The notes below the pieces were generated by a model. It was given only the letters and a program-made list of their open reading frames with translations. It did no database searches and was not told where the DNA came from. Position numbers and translations under genes: made by a program. From CAVYEM01 sp963767635 (GTDB taxonomy: Bacteria > Vulcanimicrobiota > Vulcanimicrobiia > Vulcanimicrobiales > Vulcanimicrobiaceae), in the NCBI GenBank assembly GCA_963767635.1, contig CAVYEM010000001.1, positions 248,001 to 312,000 on the forward strand: a stretch of 64,000 nt of DNA. Direction: 5' to 3'. This document shows, piece by piece, positions 8,808 through 17,284 of this stretch; the first letter of the stretch is position 1; each line of letters opens with the position of its first letter.

Positions 8808-10937
8808 ATGCTCGTATCCCTGGCGGCGGCGCTCTATCTTTCTTCCACCGCTCAGCCGGCACGCGAAAAACTAAGTGTTGAAGATATCGTATCGCAGCAT
8901 CCCGTTTCAGGGTCGCCGCCGTTTTCGTTTTCGTGGTCGCCCGACGGATCGCGCTACGTGTATGACGTTCGCGCAGCCCGCGAAAAAGATCCGCCGATCT
9001 TGCGCGTGCACGACATGCGAACCGGAAGCGACCGCGAGTTGTTCGCCGCAAAATCGCAAACGCGCGGGTCGCGCTCGCGGGCAATCGCGCAGATCGCTTG
9101 GAGCCACGACGGCAGAAAGCTTGCGCTCCTCGACGGTACGACGCTCAAAATTGCAAATGCGAACGGCGGTGACGACGTCCGCATCACGGATGGCGCGGAC
9201 GACCCGCAGTGGTCGCCGGATGGACGGCAACTCGCATACGTACGCGACAACGACCTCTACGTTTTCGACGTGGGCCGGCATCGTGTCACGCGGCTTACTG
9301 CCGGCGGAACGACGACACGCATCAACGGCGATCCCGATTGGCTGTACAGCGAAGAAATGGGCGTTCAGCACGCATACCGCTGGTCGCCGGACGCAAAGAC
9401 GATCGCGTACCTATCATTCGACGAATCGCACGTCACCGGTTTTCCGATCGAAGACTATCTGCCGAAGATCAACACCGTTGAAATTCAGCGGTATCCGCTG
9501 GCCGGAGGCGTGAACCCAAGCGTTGCTCTGCACGAAGTCGACGTGCGTACGCAAAACTCGCGCACGCTCTACGACGGGGCCGCGCGCGACGAGTATGTGC
9601 TGTCGTTCACTTGGACGCCGGACGGCAGCGCCGTCGTCGACGAAATTTTGGATCGTGCGCAACGGCATTTGCGTTTGGAGGCGTTTCCGAGAAAATCCGG
9701 CGTGTCACGAGTCATCTTGCGTGAATCGGATCCGCACTTCGTCGACGTGCAGGACCCGCCGCTTTTTTTACACGATGGCCGCAGCTTTCTGTGGCTTTCC
9801 GAACGCGACGGCGTTCAGGCGCTCTATCGGGTGAATGCGAAAAGCGGCATCGCGCGTCGCCTGAGCGGCGCATACCCCGTCACGGAAATATATCGTGCGG
9901 ATGAACGCCGCGGCCTCGCATACGTCGGCGCGTTTGAACCGACGCGGCGGGACCGTACGCTGCTGGCAATTCCATTGAAGGGTGGAGCGGCGCGCAATCT
10001 GACGCCGTCCGCCGGCTCGCACGTCATCACGATGCCGCGCGACGGCGGCGATGCCTACATCGACGCGTTTTCCTCGTTCGCCGAACCGCCGGCGATACTG
10101 CGGCGCGAGTTGGACTCGCCGCGAGCCGCCACGCTGTTCACGACGCCCTCGCTGAAGCGTTTCAATCTGGGAACCACTCGGCGGCTGGAAATTCCATCGA
10201 AGTGGGGGCCGCTCGACGCGCAGTTGACGGTTCCGGTCGATTTCGATCCGTCCAAAAAATACGCGGTCGTCGTGCAAGCGTACGGCGGACCGCTACCGGT
10301 GAGCTGGGGATTGCCTACGAGCGACAGCTGGCAGGGCTTGTTCCCGTTCTTGCTTGCGCAGCACGGGTTCTTGGTTTTCACCATTGATGGACCCGCGTCG
10401 AACAACGATCGCGCCGCCAACGCGCGTCTATTTTGCGAGCGCATGGGTGAAATCGCGATGGCGGGCCAGCTCGCCGGCGTTGCGTGGCTCAAGGAGCAGC
10501 CGTATGTAAATGCTGCGCGGCTCGGACTGACCGGCTGGAGCTACGGCGGTTATCTCACCGCGTTCACGCTTACGCATGCACCGCGTGTATTCCGCAGCGG
10601 GATCGCCGGCGCGCCGCCCGCCGACTGGCGATTCTATGATTCCGCCTACACCGAACGATACATGGGCATGCCGAATCGCGAAAAGCGCGCGTACGAAGAC
10701 ACGTCGGTGCTTCCCTCGGCGAATCGACTCGTTTCCCGGTTGCTCATCATACAAGGAAGCTCGGACGACAACGTGCACCTGATGAACTCAATCGCGCTGC
10801 TTCGCGCCTTTATCGCGGCAGGAAAGCAAGTCGACTACTTTTTGTATCCGGGCGCTCGGCACGGCGTTTCCGGCATTGCTGCGCAGCGCAATCTGGATCG
10901 TAAAATGCTCGAGTGGTGGGAGCGCACGCTTCGATAG
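8808..10937 (+). CDS. Dipeptidyl peptidase IV-like S9 peptidase
   Basis: A complete 709-residue S9B-type peptidase. After a short hydrophobic leader (MLVSLAAALYLSSTAQPA) there is a DPP-IV beta-propeller with repeated WSPDG and GDPDWLYSEEMG, the Glu-containing motif that anchors the substrate amino terminus in DPP-IV enzymes. The hydrolase domain has GWSYGGY (Ser near residue 577), a QGSSDDNVH Asp motif and GARHGVSG His near the end. It should remove N-terminal dipeptides in the periplasm. No frame break. Confidence 0.9.
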   Translation: MLVSLAAALYLSSTAQPAREKLSVEDIVSQHPVSGSPPFSFSWSPDGSRYVYDVRAAREKDPPILRVHDMRTGSDRELFAAKSQTRGSRSRAIAQIAWSHDGRKLALLDGTTLKIANANGGDDVRITDGADDPQWSPDGRQLAYVRDNDLYVFDVGRHRVTRLTAGGTTTRINGDPDWLYSEEMGVQHAYRWSPDAKTIAYLSFDESHVTGFPIEDYLPKINTVEIQRYPLAGGVNPSVALHEVDVRTQNSRTLYDGAARDEYVLSFTWTPDGSAVVDEILDRAQRHLRLEAFPRKSGVSRVILRESDPHFVDVQDPPLFLHDGRSFLWLSERDGVQALYRVNAKSGIARRLSGAYPVTEIYRADERRGLAYVGAFEPTRRDRTLLAIPLKGGAARNLTPSAGSHVITMPRDGGDAYIDAFSSFAEPPAILRRELDSPRAATLFTTPSLKRFNLGTTRRLEIPSKWGPLDAQLTVPVDFDPSKKYAVVVQAYGGPLPVSWGLPTSDSWQGLFPFLLAQHGFLVFTIDGPASNNDRAANARLFCERMGEIAMAGQLAGVAWLKEQPYVNAARLGLTGWSYGGYLTAFTLTHAPRVFRSGIAGAPPADWRFYDSAYTERYMGMPNREKRAYEDTSVLPSANRLVSRLLIIQGSSDDNVHLMNSIALLRAFIAAGKQVDYFLYPGARHGVSGIAAQRNLDRKMLEWWERTLR

Positions 10938-10977
10938 TGAAGAGTCCTACTTCACTTGTAAAGGAGATAGACAGACC

Positions 10978-11406
10978 GTGATACGTAAAGCATCGGCTCA
11001 ATGGACCGGCGGACTCAAAAGCGGCAAGGGAAAAGTCGCGGTCGAGAGCGGCGCCTTCGATCTTCCATATTCGTTCGGTACGCGATTCGGCGACGAGCGC
11101 GGCACGAATCCTGAAGAGTTGATCGGCGCGGCGCATGCCGGCTGTTTCACGATGGCGCTGGCCGCGGCGCTCAAGGGCGCCGGTAAACCGGCAACCTCGC
11201 TGGAAACCTCGGCTGCGGTCACCATCGTTTCCCAAGACGGCGGCTTCAAGATAACGACGATTCAGCTGCAAACGCATGGCACAGTTCCCAACATCGACGA
11301 TGCGGAATTTCAGCGCATCGCCAACACCGCAAAGGAAACGTGCCCGGTTTCGCGAGCGCTGGCCGGCACGTCCATCTCGCTCGATGCGCGCTTAGACGCT
11401 GCGTAG
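10978..11406 (+). CDS. OsmC/Ohr family peroxiredoxin
   Basis: A 142-codon OsmC-type thiol peroxidase. Motifs are NPEELIGAAHAGCFTMALAAAL (first catalytic Cys) and AKETCPVSRAL (second Cys), the two-cysteine pair that reduces organic hydroperoxides. The start is a GTG preceded by AAAGGAGATAG. The preceding S9 gene ends 40 bases upstream, so they may share a transcript. Could be OsmC rather than Ohr because the insertion between the cysteines is OsmC-like in length. Confidence 0.92.
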   Translation: MIRKASAQWTGGLKSGKGKVAVESGAFDLPYSFGTRFGDERGTNPEELIGAAHAGCFTMALAAALKGAGKPATSLETSAAVTIVSQDGGFKITTIQLQTHGTVPNIDDAEFQRIANTAKETCPVSRALAGTSISLDARLDAA

Positions 11407-11413
11407 TCCGGAC

Positions 11414-12040
11414 ATGACGGCGGCAGCCGATTATGCCCGCGCCGTGGCCTACATCGATCGCGCGCGGCTTCCCGCCTATGTCTCGTTCGTCGAGGCGGCC
11501 TCGGCACGCGGTCTCGACCGCGATAGGGAGGCACCGCAGCGCATCTACGTGCGCACCTCGGACGGAGCGATCGTCAGCGGCGTGCCTCCGGCGAACGCGC
11601 ACGTGATCGAATCGAATAACGGTAATGGCGACAACCCATTTGCCGAACACCGGTTCTTCGAGCCGCGCTGCTACGTACCCAGGAGCGAGAATCAAACACG
11701 CTGGAACGGCCAGCCTGCGGTGCGCTTCGAGCTGCAGCCCACCTGCAATGGCGACGCCGGCATTACCGAGCTTTACGTCGATCCGCAATCGCTTCGGCCG
11801 ATCGCCGTCGACGGCAACGTGATCGATACGGGGAACTCCAACATGACCGTCGCGATCGAGCTCCGCTACACGACGGTCGGCCAGTACACGGTCCCCACGA
11901 GCATTCGCGCGCACGCCGTTGGCCACGGCTGGCTCTTCTGGGCGCGCGAGCGAGCCGAAGCGGACTACACCGACTACCGGTTTTACAAGACGGCGGAGTT
12001 CATGCGCCGGCAATCCTCCAAGCCTCACGGAAATGCGTAG
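11414..12040 (+). CDS. Uncharacterised protein, beta-rich, paralogue of 39449-40213
   Basis: A 208-residue protein with no signal peptide visible. Its first 25 residues (ARAVAYIDRARLPAYVSF) resemble the QRAQKKWEERRLPPYIEF start of the protein at 39449. Later strands such as ITELYVDPQSLRPIAVDG and TVGQYTVPTSIRAHAVGHG suggest a half-barrel similar to lipoprotein carriers of the LolA type, but that is a guess from pattern only. It starts 7 bases after osmC and is convergent with a TonB-like gene. The second family member also sits beside a TonB-like gene. Confidence 0.6.
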   Translation: MTAAADYARAVAYIDRARLPAYVSFVEAASARGLDRDREAPQRIYVRTSDGAIVSGVPPANAHVIESNNGNGDNPFAEHRFFEPRCYVPRSENQTRWNGQPAVRFELQPTCNGDAGITELYVDPQSLRPIAVDGNVIDTGNSNMTVAIELRYTTVGQYTVPTSIRAHAVGHGWLFWARERAEADYTDYRFYKTAEFMRRQSSKPHGNA

Positions 12041-12064
12041 TTCGTTGGCCGGCGCGCCGCGCGT

Positions 12065-12943
12065 TCAGGAGCTCTTCGGACAGTCGTGCAGCAACGTGTA
12101 CCCATCGCTGCTGGTGTGCTGCATGACGTATTGAACCAATGCCGGTTCGTTCGCGCGCTGGTTGGGCGGTGGAAACTGGAACGTGGCCGGGATGTTATCG
12201 TGGCCTTTTAAGAACGGATCCTGCGCTTCGGTGGGATAGTAGAACGGGTAATCCAAGGGAAACGATTGCGCGCTTCCATCGGGAAAATGCACGGCAATGG
12301 TGACGTATTCCCAAACTCGTCCCGTAGCCTGATCGACGCGCGCTTGCTGCGTCGGCTCGAAATCGACGTAGCCGCAAGGTTCGTGCGCTGCGGGCGCGCC
12401 GCCGGTCCCCGTGCCTGCGCCGCTTTCACCTGTTCCGGTGCCGCTCGAACCTGGTCCGCCCGAGCCCGCTTGTGTCGTCGTCCCCGTTCCTGCGCCGTGG
12501 CCGCCGACGGGGACTTGAACGGCGGGCCGTCGATGATGCCGCGTGCGTGCCAACGGCCGCGCGGAAGCAATGCGTCTGATCTTGTGGTGCTGCGAGGGGC
12601 GCCCTGGATTGACGACGCGCGGTTTGACGTGAGTTTGTGCGATCACTTTCGTGCGAACGACCGGTCGCGGCGTAGGCGTTGGTTTGGGCGTCGGCCGCGC
12701 GCGGTGTTCGATGCGCGTTAGCCGGGCGATCGTGATCGTTTCAACAGGTGTCTTGGGAATGGTTTCTTGGCGCCACGGAAAAATGCCGGCGATAATCTCG
12801 TGCACCGCGACCGCAATCGCCAATGCTAAAAGCAACCTGCGACGATCGGCGGGTGTGGGATTCCCAGGATCTTCGGCAAAGAACGACGAGAGCCACCCGC
12901 GACGCGCGGATGGCTCTCGACGGTTCGCGTGTTTTGCGCTCAC
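12065..12943 (-). CDS. TonB-like periplasm-spanning protein
   Basis: Layout is TonB-like: a short cytoplasmic N-terminus, one membrane helix at about residues 37-55 (RLLLALAIAVAVHEIIAGIF), then a long Pro/Lys/Arg- and Gly/Ser/Thr-rich linker (PTPKPTPTPRP, GTGTTTQAGSGG), and a folded C-terminal domain with EYVTIAVHFPDGS and PFYYPTEAQDP. The end (QHTSSDGYTLLHDCPKS) has a Cys that could pair with the earlier EPCGY Cys. The C-terminal domain is not a clear TonB_C match. Paralogous in design to 38667-39452. Confidence 0.6.
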   Translation of the reverse strand: MSAKHANRREPSARRGWLSSFFAEDPGNPTPADRRRLLLALAIAVAVHEIIAGIFPWRQETIPKTPVETITIARLTRIEHRARPTPKPTPTPRPVVRTKVIAQTHVKPRVVNPGRPSQHHKIRRIASARPLARTRHHRRPAVQVPVGGHGAGTGTTTQAGSGGPGSSGTGTGESGAGTGTGGAPAAHEPCGYVDFEPTQQARVDQATGRVWEYVTIAVHFPDGSAQSFPLDYPFYYPTEAQDPFLKGHDNIPATFQFPPPNQRANEPALVQYVMQHTSSDGYTLLHDCPKSS

Positions 12944-12950
12944 CCGCGCC

Positions 12951-13253
12951 TTACGGCTGTTGCGGGCTTACTCCGTACGCCTGCCTGTACCACTGATCGA
13001 ATTGCTCTTGCGTCGGATAATAGCCGAATTTTTTATAGTACCAATCGCGATAGGCGCTTTGGCGGCGGTTGACTTCTTGCTGCTCGGCGCGCTTTTCGCG
13101 AAGCTTGTGATTGTAACTCGTGACTGCGACGCCGGCGGCGGTACCGAAGAGAATGATGTTGCGGGTGCTGGCTTTGCCGTCGGCCAGAGCGGGTGCGCTT
13201 GCGCCCAGACCCATCGCCGCTACCAGTGCGGCGGCCAGGACTCTGTGCTTCAT
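12951..13253 (-). CDS. Small exported hypothetical protein
   Basis: A 100-residue protein with a signal peptide (HRVLAAALVAAMGLGASAPALA, cleavage likely after ALA). The mature part begins DGKASTRNIILFGTAAGVAVTSYNHKLREK, then a charged helix and a Tyr/Gln-rich tail with YYKKFGYYPTQEQFDQWY. The N-terminal mature motif (Thr-Arg-x-Ile, small hydrophobic stretch, Asn/His-x-Lys) is shared with 47009-47527. Function unknown. It ends 8 bases before the TonB-like gene starts, so the two may be co-transcribed. Confidence 0.65.
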   Translation of the reverse strand: MKHRVLAAALVAAMGLGASAPALADGKASTRNIILFGTAAGVAVTSYNHKLREKRAEQQEVNRRQSAYRDWYYKKFGYYPTQEQFDQWYRQAYGVSPQQP

Positions 13254-13335
13254 AAACGTCCTTTCTTCGCTCTGCAGATCTCCCCACGGGAAACGAAAAG
13301 GCCGCGTGGCGCGTTCCCAAGAATGCCTCTGCCCC

Positions 13336-13847
13336 GTGGACGTGCAGAGCTACATACGAGCAATCCCGGATTTTCCGCTTCCCGGGATCCTTTTCCGTGA
13401 CATTACTCCACTTCTCAAGGACAAGCAAGGCTTTAAGGCCGCCGTCGATCTCTTCGTGAGCGCATTCAGAGGGCGCGAGATCGACTACGTCGTCGGCGTC
13501 GAAGCACGCGGATACATGCTCGGCGCGCCGCTTGCGTATGCCATCGGCGCGGGATTCGTGCCGGTGCGTAAACCCGGAAAGCTGCCGTACAGCAAGCTGA
13601 GTGAATCGTACGCGCTGGAGTACGGCACCAATTCACTGGAGATCCATGCAGATGCGCTCGGCAACGGCGATCGTGTCTTGGTAGTGGACGATTTGCTGGC
13701 GACCGGCGGCACTGCGGCAGCGACACGCCGCTTGCTCGAGCGCTTAGGTGCGCGAGTAGAGGGCTACGCGTTTTTGATCGAGCTAAAGCGCTCCACGGCC
13801 GCGACGCTTTGGCGGGCGTGGACGTTACTACGTTCATACAGTACTAA
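13336..13847 (+). CDS. apt: Adenine phosphoribosyltransferase (frameshifted near 3' end)
   Basis: Apt salvages adenine by joining it to PRPP to make AMP. Signatures are IPDFPLPGILFRDITPLL at the start, the VGVEARGYMLGAPLA loop, PVRKPGKLPY, and the PRPP loop VLVVDDLLATGGTA. The most likely start is the GTG giving MDVQSYIRAIPDFP. At the A-run 13785-13787 the frame is lost; one more A restores ELKALHGRDALAGVDVTTFIQY and a TAA at 13845, the usual Apt ending and a normal length of about 170 residues. Cytosolic. Confidence 0.93.
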
Positions 13848-13871
13848 GGGGACCTTATTAGGAACCAATCG

Positions 13872-14318
13872 ATGCGTCTGCTTCTCTGTGCCGCGCTAGC
13901 GGCAGTTTTCGCCGCCGCGTGCGCGTTCTATCCCACGCTCGCATGCGCGCAGGAAACCCCCAGCGCGGCCCCCAGCGCGACGGCGAGCAGTCCGCCCATT
14001 CCGCCGCCCAAGCCCGCTCCGGACGATCCGAAAATTCACAAATTTGCGGTGCAGCAGTTTTTGGCGTGGCAAAACGGCACGGTAAATCGCGATCTGTACT
14101 CCGACCGGGTTAACTCCGAACTCTCGGACGATCTCATGGACAAGGGGACGAAGACGCTGGCTAATCTGGGCGGCCTGCAGCGAGCGGACTTCCAGGGCAT
14201 CAGCGCGGCCAAGGGCGTCAATCTCTTCGTCTATCGGATGATCTGCGCGAACGGGTCGATCCAGATGGTTTTCTCGATGGATCCCGACGGAAAAGTCGGT
14301 CTCATCTTCTTCGAGTAG
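13872..14318 (+). CDS. Exported hypothetical protein
   Basis: A 148-residue protein with a signal peptide (LLLCAALAAVFAAACAFYPTLACAQ) and a Pro-rich linker (PPIPPPKPAPDD). The folded part has a repeat-free alpha/beta character: KFAVQQFLAWQNGTVNRDLYSDRVNSELSDDLM, followed by ADFQGI and a C-terminal strand pair FVYRMICANGS and MVFSMDPDGKVGLIFFE. This resembles small periplasmic ligand-binding (NTF2/DUF3887-like) domains, though I cannot name one. Starts 24 bases after apt and ends 36 before rel. Confidence 0.6.
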   Translation: MRLLLCAALAAVFAAACAFYPTLACAQETPSAAPSATASSPPIPPPKPAPDDPKIHKFAVQQFLAWQNGTVNRDLYSDRVNSELSDDLMDKGTKTLANLGGLQRADFQGISAAKGVNLFVYRMICANGSIQMVFSMDPDGKVGLIFFE

Positions 14319-14354
14319 CGTCGCGCGAACCGCAATCCCGACTTAGTCTTTGCC

Positions 14355-16556
14355 ATGCCGCGCCCCGATGTGGCAGTATATATGGAAGACATGACCATTG
14401 CGGAGCTGACCCAAAAACTTCAGGCCTACGATCCGTCGCTCGACGAATCGTGGCTTACGCGCGTGTACGAGATGGCCGATCACGCGCACGACGGGCAGCG
14501 CCGCGTCTCCGGCGAGTCCTACATCGAACACCCGCTCGCCGTTGCGGGAATCCTAGCGGATTTGGAAATGGACCGCCAGACCGTCGCGGCGGCCCTGCTG
14601 CACGACGTCGTGGAAGACACCAGCATCACCACCGAACAAGTCGCTGCGGCTTTCGGAGAGGAAATCGCATCGCTGGTCGACGGCGTTACCAAGCTCACGC
14701 GCATTCCGTATCAGTCCAAAGAAGAAGCGCAGGTCGAGAATCTTCGCAAGATGTTCATGGCGATGGCCAAGGACATTCGCGTGATCATCATCAAACTGGC
14801 GGACCGCCTGCACAACATGCGGACCTTGGGCAGCCTCGCCGGGGCCAAGCAGCAAGCCATCGCGCGCGAGACGCTGGACATCTACACGCCGATCGCGCAC
14901 CGGCTGGGCATCTGGAAGATCAAGTGGGAGATGGAAGATCTCTGCCTGCGCTACATCGATCCGGAGCCGTATCGCGAGATCGTCGAACGCGTGGCCAAGA
15001 CGCGCAAGGAGCGTGAGAGCGGCGTTCAAACGGTGATCGAACGGCTGGGCGAAGAATTTAAGCAGATCGCCGTAAACGCCGAGATCCAAGGACGCCCCAA
15101 ACACTTCTATTCGATCTATGCGAAGATGAAAAAGGGCCGCGATTTTGCGACGATTTACGATCTGACCGCGATTCGCATCATCGTTGATTCGGTCAAGGAC
15201 TGCTATGCGGCGCTCGGTACGGTGCACTCGATGTGGACGCCGCTGCCTGGGCGCTTCAAAGATTACATCGCGATGCCCAAGCCCAACATGTATCAGTCGC
15301 TGCACACGACGGTCGTCGGTCCGGAAGGAGAACCGCTCGAGATCCAGATTCGCACGTGGGAAATGCATCGCACCAGCGAGTACGGCATCGCGGCGCACTG
15401 GCGCTACAAGGAAGGCGGCAAGGCCGACCAGTTCGAGAACAAGCTCTCGTGGCTGCGCGCGCTGCTCGAATGGCAGAAGGACATGCGCGATTCGCGCGTG
15501 TTCATGGAAAACCTCAAACTCGATCTCTTCGATTCGCAAGTCTTCATCTTCTCACCGCGCGGCGACGTCTTCAGCATGCCGGCCGGCGGCACGCCGCTGG
15601 ATTTTGCCTACGCGGTTCACACCGACGTTGGAAACCACTGCGTGGGAGCGCGAGTGAACGGACGGATCGCTCCCCTGGATTACACGCTCAAAAACGGCGA
15701 CATCTGCGAGATTCTCGTGAATAAGTCCAGCGGACGGCCGTCGCTCGACTGGATCGCCATCGTAAAAACGAACGGCGCCAAGCACAAGATCAAACAGTGG
15801 TTCCGCAAGGAGCGGCGCGAAGAGAACGTGCTGGCGGGGCAAGAAGCGATCGAAAAAGAGCTGGCGCGCCAACACACCAGTTTCTCGACGTTGAGCGGAG
15901 AAATCATCGAGCGCATCGCGCATCGCATGAACTATACGACGCCGACGGACTTGTTTGCCGCAGTCGGATTCGGCGATGCTTCGGCGCCGTCGGTTGCCAA
16001 TCGCATCAAAGACGAACTCAAAGCCAACAACGTCGTCGATCTGCAAACCATCACGCGTCCACCCTCGGTTTCGCGCCGTGTCGCCCGAAAAACGAGCGGC
16101 ATTCGGATCGCCGGCGTGGACGACGTGCTCGTGCGCCTCTCCAAATGCTGCAGTCCGGTCCCCGGCGATCCGATTATCGGCTATGTCACCATCGGCAAAG
16201 GCGTATCGGTCCATCGCGCGGACTGTCCGAACGTCGCGTACATGACGGCAACGCCCGAACGCATGCTCGAAGCGGCGTGGGCCGGCAAAACGGAGATCAC
16301 GCACGCCGTCGACGTGGAGATCGAAGCGCTCGATCGTCCCGCCTTGCTGCAAGACGTGATGGCCGTCTTCGCGGAACTCAAGACGCAGGTCAGTTCCGTG
16401 ACGGCACGCGTCAAGCGCGATCGCCATGCGCTCGTGAGCCTGACGGTGCAGATTCACGATCTCGATCATCTGCATCGAATCCTGCGCAAGCTCGAAACCC
16501 TCAAAGACGTGCGGCGCGTGTATCGCGTTACCAAGCGCGAAGCCAAGTCTTCCTGA
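14355..16556 (+). CDS. rel: Bifunctional (p)ppGpp synthetase/hydrolase
   Basis: A long RSH enzyme that makes and breaks (p)ppGpp in the stringent response. Order: HD hydrolase domain (YIEHPLAVAGILADL, then ALLHDVVEDT, residues about 55-150, both HD motifs intact so hydrolysis should work); synthetase domain (FYSIYAKMKKGRDFATIYDLTAIRIIV, residues about 235-350); TGS domain (VFIFSPRGDVFSMPAGGTPLDFAYAVHTDVG, about 395-455); a Cys-containing RLSKCCSPVPGD segment; and a C-terminal ACT domain. The ATG used may be 9 or 12 codons too early; ATGs at 14382 and 14391 also fit. Confidence 0.96.
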   Translation: MPRPDVAVYMEDMTIAELTQKLQAYDPSLDESWLTRVYEMADHAHDGQRRVSGESYIEHPLAVAGILADLEMDRQTVAAALLHDVVEDTSITTEQVAAAFGEEIASLVDGVTKLTRIPYQSKEEAQVENLRKMFMAMAKDIRVIIIKLADRLHNMRTLGSLAGAKQQAIARETLDIYTPIAHRLGIWKIKWEMEDLCLRYIDPEPYREIVERVAKTRKERESGVQTVIERLGEEFKQIAVNAEIQGRPKHFYSIYAKMKKGRDFATIYDLTAIRIIVDSVKDCYAALGTVHSMWTPLPGRFKDYIAMPKPNMYQSLHTTVVGPEGEPLEIQIRTWEMHRTSEYGIAAHWRYKEGGKADQFENKLSWLRALLEWQKDMRDSRVFMENLKLDLFDSQVFIFSPRGDVFSMPAGGTPLDFAYAVHTDVGNHCVGARVNGRIAPLDYTLKNGDICEILVNKSSGRPSLDWIAIVKTNGAKHKIKQWFRKERREENVLAGQEAIEKELARQHTSFSTLSGEIIERIAHRMNYTTPTDLFAAVGFGDASAPSVANRIKDELKANNVVDLQTITRPPSVSRRVARKTSGIRIAGVDDVLVRLSKCCSPVPGDPIIGYVTIGKGVSVHRADCPNVAYMTATPERMLEAAWAGKTEITHAVDVEIEALDRPALLQDVMAVFAELKTQVSSVTARVKRDRHALVSLTVQIHDLDHLHRILRKLETLKDVRRVYRVTKREAKSS

Positions 16557-16570
16557 CGACACCGTGGCTG

Positions 16571-17284
16571 GTGCTCGCCGCCTTCGCCGGCGGAGCGATC
16601 AACAGCGTGGCGGGCGGCGGCAGCTTCCTCACCTTTCCCGCGCTGCTGTTCGCTGGCGTTCCCGCAATTACGGCAAACGCTACCAATAACACCGCGATGT
16701 GGCTGGGCGTCATCGCGAGCGCGCGCGGCTACCGCGAAGAAATCCGCGCGTATCGTTCCGTCATCGTGCCGGCGATGGTTGTGAGACTGATCGGCTCTCT
16801 GGGCGGCGCGGTGCTGCTGCTCCACACGCCCCCGCGAATTTTCGAACGGCTGATTCCGTGGCTGCTGCTCTTTGCAACGGGGGTGTTTGCGCTCAGCCCG
16901 CTGCTGACGGGCAAACATCCCCCGCGAGCCGTGCATTCGCCCTGGCAGCTGGCCGCGCAGTTCTGCGTGGCGATCTACGGCGGTTACTTTGGAGCCGGCA
17001 TGGGCATCCTGATGCTCGCAATTCTCTCGTTCTCACGTTTGCCCAACATGAACGCGATGAACGGCGTTAAGAACGTCTTGTCGATCGTCATCAACGGGAT
17101 CGCGATCCTGCCGTTCGTCATCGCACGCGTCATTGATTGGAGAATCGCCTTGGTGATGGCGGTGTTTGCGATGATCGGCGGTTACGCCGGCGCGCGCTTC
17201 TTTCGACGCGTTCCTTCGAACATCACGCGGTCGATCGTCTTATGTGTGGGCGCCGGCATGAGCGCGTACTTTTTCGTGCGTTAG
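16571..17284 (+). CDS. TauE/SafE-type (DUF81) transporter
   Basis: An inner-membrane transporter with about eight helices. The family signature GGAINSVAGGGSFLTFPALLFAGVP with TANATNNTA is at the N-terminus, and the internal repeat GGYFGAGMGILMLAIL with NAMNGVKNVLS appears in the second half. Such proteins move sulfite, sulfonates or related anions. Start codon is uncertain: the frame is open back into rel and a GTG at 16571 is the first good choice after it, so it is probably coupled to rel. Convergent with the RND gene with a 4-base overlap. Confidence 0.88.
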   Translation: MLAAFAGGAINSVAGGGSFLTFPALLFAGVPAITANATNNTAMWLGVIASARGYREEIRAYRSVIVPAMVVRLIGSLGGAVLLLHTPPRIFERLIPWLLLFATGVFALSPLLTGKHPPRAVHSPWQLAAQFCVAIYGGYFGAGMGILMLAILSFSRLPNMNAMNGVKNVLSIVINGIAILPFVIARVIDWRIALVMAVFAMIGGYAGARFFRRVPSNITRSIVLCVGAGMSAYFFVR